Of a DNA stretch of 37,609 nt, positions 8,411-13,535 are shown piece by piece. The DNA is from Nitrososphaerales archaeon (lineage in GTDB: Archaea; Thermoproteota; Nitrososphaeria; Nitrososphaerales; JACPRH01). The stretch covers positions 1-37,609 of the forward strand of contig JASMAB010000005.1 in NCBI GenBank assembly GCA_030754585.1. The letters run 5' to 3'. Numbering within the stretch: the first letter of the stretch is position 1; every line of letters begins with the position of its first letter. The position numbers were made by a program, and so were the translations under genes. Below the pieces are notes generated by a model. That model was not told the origin of the DNA. It made no database searches and worked only from the letters and a program-made list of their open reading frames with translations.

Positions 8411-9472
8411 ATGAAAATAATGTTATTTACCATGTTTTTCATTGTTCTTCTATCTTTTCCAGCTGCTCTTCTTGTACATCCAGCCTTTGCGGAGGTGAAT
8501 ATGGAGGAGTTTGTATCTTTCAATAATCCTGTGGGATTGGCTTGGATAAATGGAAGTTTCATCGTATCCTCTACAAATGGTGATACACACCTTCTCAAGA
8601 TAAGCCGGGATGGTCAGACGATAGAGCCTTTTGCGCCGATATTTTCAGGTGAAGGTGAGGTATACATAGCAATCTCCCCAGGTAAAGCAGGGTTCCCAGA
8701 AGGATACCTTTATGTCAGCTCAGGTAATTCGATATATGAAATAGATCCTTCAGGTAATGAAGTTAGACTTTTTTCAAAGCCATATGAAGAGATGGGTTTA
8801 GGTCACATTGCTTTCGATACAGTTGGAACTTGGGGCAATCTTCTCTATGCAGTAAATTATAATGGTCTACTCTGGTCAATAGATTCAGATGGGAACGCAA
8901 ATCTAGTAGTTGACTTAGGTAATGATCTTCTTCCTGAAAGTATTGACTTTGCACCATTGGATTTTGGGGATTTCGGCGGTGACATGTTAATTGCATTGGA
9001 GATGGGGCGTAAAGTCATAGCTATGTCAGATGAGGACCCGGGTCAGGCTACAATTCTAATTGAATTCGATGATGAATCTCCTGAACGTGTTCTTGTAATT
9101 CCAGCTGAAAGCGATCTATATATTGCAAAAAAAGATGAAAATTTGGTCGTAAAGATAGCCTCAGGTTATTTTTCTAGTCATCAAGGAGGACTTGTCGTGA
9201 TAACCGAAGGGGAATATGGAGAGCATGGTTCAATAACTATTCTGGAGGCTGACGGTAAGGTTATTGTGATTACCAAGATAGCTGAAAATTTAGAGAATCC
9301 TCATTTTGAGGGGGCAGTTTTCGTTAATCCAACAGTTTTTGAGACTGTAACTGCAGTTACTACAGTCCAGGATTTCGACCAGACATCTATACTTGTTTTA
9401 GGTATCAGTATTGTGGCAGTTGTTGCTTTGGCAGTTGTTTTGATTAGAGGACAAAGATACTCAAAAGAATAG
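8411..9472 (+). CDS. Exported, C-terminally anchored beta-propeller-like protein
   Basis: A 353-aa protein with a clear signal peptide (residues 1-27, cleavage near HPAFA|EV), a body of repeating hydrophobic blades (GYLYVSSG.SIYEIDPSG.., LLYAVNYNGLLWSIDSDGN, DLYIAKKDENLVVKI) typical of NHL/SMP-30-like propellers, and a C-terminal membrane helix at about 325-345 followed by RGQRYSKE. It should face the outside of the cell. The ATG at 8411 follows the AT-rich promoter region 8355-8400. It is divergent from tRNA-Ala(GGC) and from the larger propeller protein at 6150-8093. No enzymatic motif is recognisable, so function is unknown. Confidence 0.75.
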   Translation: MKIMLFTMFFIVLLSFPAALLVHPAFAEVNMEEFVSFNNPVGLAWINGSFIVSSTNGDTHLLKISRDGQTIEPFAPIFSGEGEVYIAISPGKAGFPEGYLYVSSGNSIYEIDPSGNEVRLFSKPYEEMGLGHIAFDTVGTWGNLLYAVNYNGLLWSIDSDGNANLVVDLGNDLLPESIDFAPLDFGDFGGDMLIALEMGRKVIAMSDEDPGQATILIEFDDESPERVLVIPAESDLYIAKKDENLVVKIASGYFSSHQGGLVVITEGEYGEHGSITILEADGKVIVITKIAENLENPHFEGAVFVNPTVFETVTAVTTVQDFDQTSILVLGISIVAVVALAVVLIRGQRYSKE

Positions 9473-9493
9473 AACTTAGCAACATTACTGGTC

Positions 9494-9895
9494 TTATCTT
9501 TTTCTTAGAAGCTTCATCAAACCTGGATGAATCGATATGAATGGTTGCTTCTCAGCAACAATTTGCAGCGCCTTATCAACATCCAAACCCTCCTTTACGA
9601 CAAGATAACTTACTGCAATGAAAGGGCTTCGGCTCATACCCGCACAACAGTGAACCAATATATTGCCCATACTCCTCTGCTCATTCACTATTTCTAGGAT
9701 CTGCATAATTGTTTTCCAATCATTATCTTCACCGTCTATAAGAGTAAAATGGAACTGATTCACAGTATCAATCTTAGGATCATAATGTTGATGAACATTT
9801 ACAACCGTTTTCACTCCAAGTTCTCCTAACGCAGTCTGATCCGAAACTGATGTGCAACCCCCAACATAGAACCAAGGGAAAATTTGAATTATCAT
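9494..9895 (-). CDS. Dual-specificity protein phosphatase
   Basis: A 133-aa compact DUSP domain. HCCAGMSRS at residues 82-90 is the HCx5RS signature, with nucleophile C83 and phosphate-binding R89. A candidate general acid is in DGEDND (54-59). The start FPWFYVGG is typical of small archaeal and VH1-like phosphatases. It would hydrolyse phosphotyrosine or phosphoserine/threonine in the cytoplasm; a nucleotide or phosphoinositide substrate is also possible. It converges with the propeller gene with 21 bases between stops. ATG start at 9895. Confidence 0.9.
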   Translation of the reverse strand: MIIQIFPWFYVGGCTSVSDQTALGELGVKTVVNVHQHYDPKIDTVNQFHFTLIDGEDNDWKTIMQILEIVNEQRSMGNILVHCCAGMSRSPFIAVSYLVVKEGLDVDKALQIVAEKQPFISIHPGLMKLLRKR

Positions 9896-10274
9896 ACCAA
9901 TTATCTTGTACTTAATTATTGTATCTTATGAATATAATGAAAATATCCGATTAAGACATTTATCTAATGTATTAATCATTCCACAGAAGTGTTTTCTGAA
10001 TAATCAATCAAGGAGAAGATACCCCCCTGTTTTTTTGAGTGCCCCAGAGGGTCCTTACCCCCAAAGAATGCAATGGAGTTGTTTTGGTGGTCCCCCTCAC
10101 CCCCCAAAAAAAAGGAAAACACCCATCGAGAAGTCCACTATATCCTAGTTAATCTCTAAAAATCTCAATGTGACAACTTAATGATTTATCATCTGAAGTA
10201 CCATCCCAATGGTATTCCACTAGACTGATCCGGTGCCCTTTTTCCCTGATGAATGAATACTTAGTTTTATGAAG
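9896..10274. other. 379-base gene-free stretch with clustered C-runs and a short hairpin
   Basis: No convincing gene. Plus-strand cytosine runs lie at 10022-10027, 10042-10045, 10058-10062, 10092-10096 and 10100-10105, an abrupt change in composition within an AT-rich genome; the minus strand has the matching G-runs and could form a G-quadruplex. A perfect 6-bp hairpin TACCAT-CCCA-ATGGTA is at 10199-10214. An 80-codon plus-strand frame at 9906-10148 crosses the C-runs but has no family likeness and odd composition. A structured RNA is possible but not shown. Confidence 0.4.
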
Positions 10275-10380
10275 TGGACCGGGGGGGATTTGAACCCCCG
10301 ACCTTCCGAGTGCAAGTCGGATATTCTACCACTGAACCTCCGACGTTGTATGCCTATTCTACATATAACGATACCGGCCC
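10275..10380 (-). tRNA. tRNA-Ala (UGC) with a 34-nt intron at position 9/10
   Basis: Exon 1 is 10372-10380, the intron 10338-10371, exon 2 10275-10337. The mature 72-nt tRNA folds fully: acceptor GGGCCGG/CCGGTCC with G3:U70, D-stem GTTC/GAAT, anticodon stem TCCGA/TCGGA with loop CTTGCAC (anticodon TGC), T-arm GGGGG-TTCAAAT-CCCCC, discriminator A, no CCA. The intron junction forms a bulge-helix-bulge: central helix CCGG/TCGG, three-base bulges TAT and AGG, and an inner 9-bp stem with one mismatch capped by a 9-base loop. Cutting after the second bulge base on each side restores the D-stem. This is a non-canonical site between acceptor and D-arm. Confidence 0.93.
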
Positions 10381-10627
10381 AGCTGGATTTACGGCCCGTC
10401 TATCAGGGTGTCTTCAATTGGAAATAAAGATTATCAAAACAGTTTCTTAGTCTCTTCCCTCTGTTTCTCTGAACAACTGTTATAATTGGTTTTATTTACC
10501 TACAACAGAATAATTTCTATTTGATATTGAACTAATCAAAAAAAAGTTATATCAAAACTTGGTTAATCTGCACAAAAATACTGAAGTGATATTATTTGAA
10601 AATCATCATTTTTTATGCGGTACTTAA

Positions 10628-10756
10628 TTATCTGCCTCTTCTTCGGAATCTACGTTGATTTATAAAATTACATACAGGGCATTCAAATGATCCTTCTCCT
10701 GAAGGATTCATCTTAATTTTATGTTTTGAGCAGATTTCACTCTTAATTTCTGGCAT
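10628..10756 (-). CDS. 42-aa zinc-finger-like small protein
   Basis: ATG at 10756, TAA at 10628-10630. The protein has C9-x2-H12 and C26-x2-C29 (ICSKH and ECPVC), the spacing of a small treble-clef/zinc-ribbon finger, then a basic tail (RRFRRRGR) that could contact nucleic acid. A TATA-like AATATTAAAG lies about 50-60 bases upstream of the start. The paired ligand motifs in an otherwise gene-poor stretch argue for a real gene. Tiny zinc-finger proteins are common in archaea, but I do not recognise this one. Confidence 0.62.
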   Translation of the reverse strand: MPEIKSEICSKHKIKMNPSGEGSFECPVCNFINQRRFRRRGR

Positions 10757-10935
10757 AACCAAAGACAAAGTTTCGACCTATTTCTCTTTTTTGTATTATC
10801 AATCTATATTCTTTAATATTTTTGATTTTCAACATATTTATCAAAAAGGGCTTATCTTGATTATATGTTCATTCATTCGCAATGATATAACGCACTAGGT
10901 TCTATCCGATTATTCTGAAAAAAAATATGTTGATA

Positions 10936-11322
10936 TTACTTTGTATTCTTAATCAATAGCAGATACATAGTCACTAAAATAGCTATTATGAAAAGGATGA
11001 ATCTTAAAATTGGGTGGGTGACGATAAAGAATACGGAAAATGATATTGTGATCCAAAGCATAATGATGCTGACTATTTTTATTTTTACTGATATTCCTTT
11101 TCCTGTACGGTAGTTGCTAATATATTTTCCAAACCACCGATTTCCCATTAACCATTTGTAAAACCTTTCTGAACCTCTGGAATAGCAGGCGGCAGAAAGT
11201 AAAAAAAATGGAGTTGTAGGTAGAATTGGTAGTATTATTCCGAGGATCCCTAATCCTAAGAAAAAAGTTCCAGCAACAATTAAAGTTCCTCTTATGAATC
11301 TATTAGATTTTTGTTTCCGCAA
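10936..11322 (-). CDS. DUF454 (YbaN-like) membrane protein
   Basis: A 128-aa protein with an N-terminal membrane segment, the family signature GILGIILPILPTTPFFLLSA (residues 25-44), and two further hydrophobic segments in the C-terminal half (about 83-120), matching DUF454 in length and layout. The region SERFYKWLMGNRWFGKYI after the first segment is also characteristic. The start is TTG 11322. The biochemical role of DUF454 is unknown. It stands alone, 295 bases from the tRNA-Gln gene and 179 from the small zinc-finger gene. Confidence 0.85.
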   Translation of the reverse strand: MRKQKSNRFIRGTLIVAGTFFLGLGILGIILPILPTTPFFLLSAACYSRGSERFYKWLMGNRWFGKYISNYRTGKGISVKIKIVSIIMLWITISFSVFFIVTHPILRFILFIIAILVTMYLLLIKNTK

Positions 11323-11617
11323 TAGAATTTACTCCTACAATATCAAGCATATCAAATTTGCATCTTCCTAAAAAAGATGTTTTCTATCAAAATATGATGG
11401 AAATTAATACATTAACATCAAAAATACTCTTCCTTAATGTCTTCCAAATGTATGGATTATTTATATTGTTATTCAACGACTATAATAATCATATAATGCA
11501 GTTTTATTATTTTGTCGCTTTTCAATAAATCTAGGTATTTTCAGTTTAATTTGTTTTGTAATCTAGAAAGATTTAATCGTTGTAAACCACTAGCTGAGGG
11601 CAGCCCGGTTCCGGTTT

Positions 11618-11752
11618 AGCCCGGTGGAAGAGAAACTTTTCTCTACCGAATGTAGCGGTCAAGCACAGGTGAGATGCCTCTTGAATATCGGCCTTTGGCC
11701 AATAATTGGAAGAGAGCCGGTGACGCCAGTTCGAATCTGGCCCGGGCTACCA
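11618..11752 (+). tRNA. tRNA-Gln (UUG) with three introns
   Basis: Exons 11618-11627, 11651-11665, 11686-11698 and 11715-11752 join to a 76-nt tRNA with encoded CCA: acceptor AGCCCGG/CCGGGCT, D-stem GTGT/GCAT, anticodon stem TCGGC/GCCGG with loop CTTTGGA (anticodon TTG), T-arm GCCAG-TTCGAAT-CTGGC. Intron 1 (23 nt, after position 10) has central helix CGGT/ACCG with bulges GGA and AAT; intron 2 (20 nt, inside the 3' D-stem) has CAAG/CTTG with bulges CAC and AAT; intron 3 (16 nt, canonical 37/38) has CTTT/GAAG with bulges GGC and AGA. Every cut falls after the second bulge base, and no other reading closes the cloverleaf. A TATA-like AAGATTTAATCG lies near 11568-11579. Confidence 0.94.
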
Positions 11753-12003
11753 TATTAGTTTACTTTAAGTCACGATGCCTTATTCTTCAGAATAGTTATG
11801 AATAATTATTGATTTCCTAAATAAATTAAACGAGGATTTTTTTCTTAATGATGCAGTATTATGCTATAAGATACTAAAGGAATCGTTTTTTATAGTATTT
11901 ATCGGGTCAAAGATTACCAAGTTAGATTTTACAATAGTGTTCTTCTTAAATTTCCCACTGACTCTGGGAATAATCAGTATACGAATCTTTATGGTATTTT
12001 AGA

Positions 12004-12423
12004 TTATAGTTTCACATTATTGTGAACGTCTACTAGTGACTCATCAACTTTTATTGCTTGTGTTGGACAAGCTGTTACGCACGCCATGCAGAAGATGCAA
12101 TCAACTTCTCTTACAGGATCCGATTTGTCTCTATAATCTAGTCTGTCATCTTCTCCACTATTTCCTGGGTTCATCCACCATTCAAAGACAGTTGTTGGAC
12201 ATGTTGTCAGACACGTGCCTTCGCCTTCACAATCATCCCAATCCACAGCTACATATGTTCCATGTATTCCTAACGGTTCTATTTTCTTTCCAGCTGCTTC
12301 ATAAGCTGCTTTCACATTCTCATCTTCTGCTCCAGCTCCCATTTTTCCAGGTCCCCAAACGACATGGTCATTATGCTTTTCGACAGGTTTTAGATTTTTA
12401 TAAAACTCTTCATCTATTGCCAA
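12004..12423 (-). CDS. Zinc-containing dicluster ferredoxin
   Basis: A 139-aa ferredoxin with an N-terminal extension like that of Sulfolobus ferredoxin. H17, H20 (EKHNDH) and H54 (LGIHGT) match its zinc-binding histidines. Two cluster motifs follow: CEGEGTCLTTCP and CIFCMACVTACP. By analogy the first binds a [3Fe-4S] or [4Fe-4S] cluster and the second a [4Fe-4S] cluster. It would be the main soluble electron carrier for oxidoreductases such as 2-oxoacid:ferredoxin oxidoreductases and, plausibly, the siroheme reductase in this window. The start is TTG 12423, after GGTGA; a strong TATA (TTTTTATATGC, minus sense, about 12464-12474) lies upstream within the decayed rubrerythrin region. Confidence 0.93.
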   Translation of the reverse strand: MAIDEEFYKNLKPVEKHNDHVVWGPGKMGAGAEDENVKAAYEAAGKKIEPLGIHGTYVAVDWDDCEGEGTCLTTCPTTVFEWWMNPGNSGEDDRLDYRDKSDPVREVDCIFCMACVTACPTQAIKVDESLVDVHNNVKL

Positions 12424-12495
12424 TTATATTCACCAGATGTTACCTTGTCTCCAAGTACTAGCATATAAAAATATTACCAGACTTCGAAAAAAATA

Positions 12496-12639
12496 TTCAG
12501 ATTTTGATGTTGCCCTTAAGAGTTTAACTATCTGTGGATAGCCTTCTTAATCAGCACACAACGTGAATGCTTTATACTTTCGACTGGCCTGACTTTTTTC
12601 TGCAAAGGCTTTCTGCAAACTTTTTTCTTTTTTGTCCAT
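12496..12639 (-). pseudogene. Rubrerythrin fragment with an in-frame stop
   Basis: From ATG 12639 the frame reads 30 residues (LQKAFAEKSQASRKYKAF... to ...LCAD), then TAA at 12547-12549, then continues EGYPQIVKLLRATSKSE in the same frame. This matches the first helix pair of rubrerythrins (L..AFAGESQA..KY..FA..A.KEGYPQIAKLFRAIA.AE), with the stop where the family has Lys. Similarity ends near 12496, where the ferredoxin promoter begins. About 48 of the usual 140-190 residues remain, without the second ferritin-like half or the rubredoxin domain. It is a decayed peroxide/oxygen-defence gene, not an active one. Confidence 0.8.
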
Positions 12640-12768
12640 ATATTACTCGAACTTTTTACTTATATTTTTTCCTTCTTTCAGTTCTGTGAATTTGGGTTAA
12701 TCAGCTTTATGATATGCTTAATTAATAAAGAAAAAGATAAACAATCTAAGATTACAGAACTTGTTCAT

Positions 12769-12852
12769 GCCTCGATAGCTTAGTGGTAAAGCGTCTGCCT
12801 CGTAAACCATCGAGTAAGCAGGAGATCGTGGGTTCAATCCCCACTCGAGGCT
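12769..12852 (+). tRNA. tRNA-Thr (CGU) with a 12-nt intron
   Basis: Acceptor GCCTCGA/TCGAGGC, D-stem GCTT/AAGC, anticodon stem TCTGC/GCAGG, mature loop CTCGTAA (anticodon CGT), T-arm GTGGG-TTCAATC-CCCAC, discriminator T as is common in archaeal tRNA-Thr; no CCA. The intron is 12805-12816 at the canonical 37/38 site. It forms central helix CTCG/CGAG with bulges TAA and TAA and a five-base terminal loop ACCAT, so there is no inner helix (bulge-helix-loop). The gene ends one base before the dtxR-family stop codon on the other strand. Confidence 0.95.
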
Positions 12853-12853
12853 C

Positions 12854-13312
12854 TTATTCATTTCTGTTGCAGCATGTACCTTTTGGAATCAAGTTTCCAT
12901 GAGGACATTTTATAGGATGCCTCATCAAGGAACATATGGCGTTGGTAAATTCATCTGTCATATGATGCTCGATTCCACAGGCAACTTTAGGATCAATTTC
13001 AATTCCCAGAGATTCAACCATAAGACTCTCTATGAGCATCCCGTTTCTAACCATTCGTCTCCCAATCCTGTTGCCTTTTCTAGTTAAGATCACTCCTTCG
13101 CGAGTTTTGTATTTTAGATACCCCTCTTTTTCTAGTTTCTTAAGCATCTGAACAGCACTAGGTGGCGCTATTTTCAGTTTTTGTGAAATAGTTGATATTT
13201 TTACTGGTGATTCACCGGTCTCTTCGATCATCCATACTGCTTCGAGGTACTCTTCCTTATTCTCAGAATCGACAGGATCAACATATAGATGGTTACAACC
13301 AGAGAACTGCAA
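12854..13312 (-). CDS. DtxR/MntR-family metal-dependent transcriptional regulator
   Basis: A 152-aa regulator. An N-terminal winged helix (residues ~20-80: EEYLEAVWMIEE, SAVQMLKKLEKEGYLKY) is followed by the dimerisation/metal domain with C112-G-I-E-H-H, DEFTN, and HP-x3-CPHG, the metal-ligand set of DtxR/IdeR/MntR. GTCCNRNE closes the protein; there is no SH3 domain. With Fe(II) or Mn(II) bound such proteins repress iron- or manganese-uptake genes. The start is TTG 13312, three bases after the stop of the 47-aa gene, so the two are coupled. A matching operator lies just upstream (13473-13490), implying autoregulation. Confidence 0.93.
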   Translation of the reverse strand: MQFSGCNHLYVDPVDSENKEEYLEAVWMIEETGESPVKISTISQKLKIAPPSAVQMLKKLEKEGYLKYKTREGVILTRKGNRIGRRMVRNGMLIESLMVESLGIEIDPKVACGIEHHMTDEFTNAICSLMRHPIKCPHGNLIPKGTCCNRNE

Positions 13313-13314
13313 AA

Positions 13315-13458
13315 TTAACTACCCCTTTCTATCCAAGTATCTAGCAATTCTGTCTTCACTTCACCAATGTTTCCTACAATAAGGGCTGCCTCTAAGGCTT
13401 CACAAAATGTTATTAAAAATGGTGCTGCCGAGTTGATTATAGATTTTATAAGTGTCAT
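13315..13458 (-). CDS. 47-aa FTR1-like peptide ahead of the DtxR regulator
   Basis: ATG at 13458, TAA at 13315-13317. The peptide has a hydrophobic segment reading FLITFCEALEAALIVG, close to the first helix of FTR1 iron permeases (LLITFREGLEAALIVG), with Arg-Glu-Gly replaced by Cys-Glu-Ala, then a short hydrophilic tail (GEVKTELLDTWIERGS). Full FTR1 proteins have about seven helices and 250 or more residues. It sits between the DtxR operator and the regulator and is coupled to it, so it is transcribed. It may be a truncated permease gene kept as a leader, or a small membrane peptide; the sequence does not decide. Confidence 0.6.
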   Translation of the reverse strand: MTLIKSIINSAAPFLITFCEALEAALIVGNIGEVKTELLDTWIERGS

Positions 13459-13472
13459 TCCATCACCTAGTT

Positions 13473-13490
13473 AATTAGGTTATCCTAATT
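13473..13490. promoter_or_regulatory. DtxR-box palindrome and promoter of the 47-aa/dtxR operon
   Basis: The arms AATTAGG and CCTAATT flank a four-base spacer (13480-13483). The core on the minus strand is TTAGGATAACCTAA, close to the DtxR/IdeR box core TTAGGTTAGCCTAA. An overlapping second CCTA...TAGG repeat spans 13466-13479. On the minus strand a TATA-like ATATTTATAGC lies about 13508-13518, placing the predicted transcription start over the palindrome, so a bound repressor would block initiation. Confidence 0.82.
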
Positions 13491-13535
13491 AGGTGAGGCT
13501 AAATAGCTATAAATATTTTTCCATTTATTCTGGGT

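Noticed and set aside
9906-10148. 80-codon plus-strand frame through the C-runs
   Set aside because: Composition is driven by the C-runs (many Pro/Gly), no family likeness, no clear promoter.
10182-10256. C/D box small RNA
   Set aside because: CTGA-like and TGATGA-like boxes occur, but in the wrong order and spacing on both strands.
11602-11617. First AGCCCGG as the true tRNA-Gln 5' end
   Set aside because: The 16 bases between the two copies do not form a BHB of the type seen in the other introns; the second copy gives a complete cloverleaf with the three regular introns.
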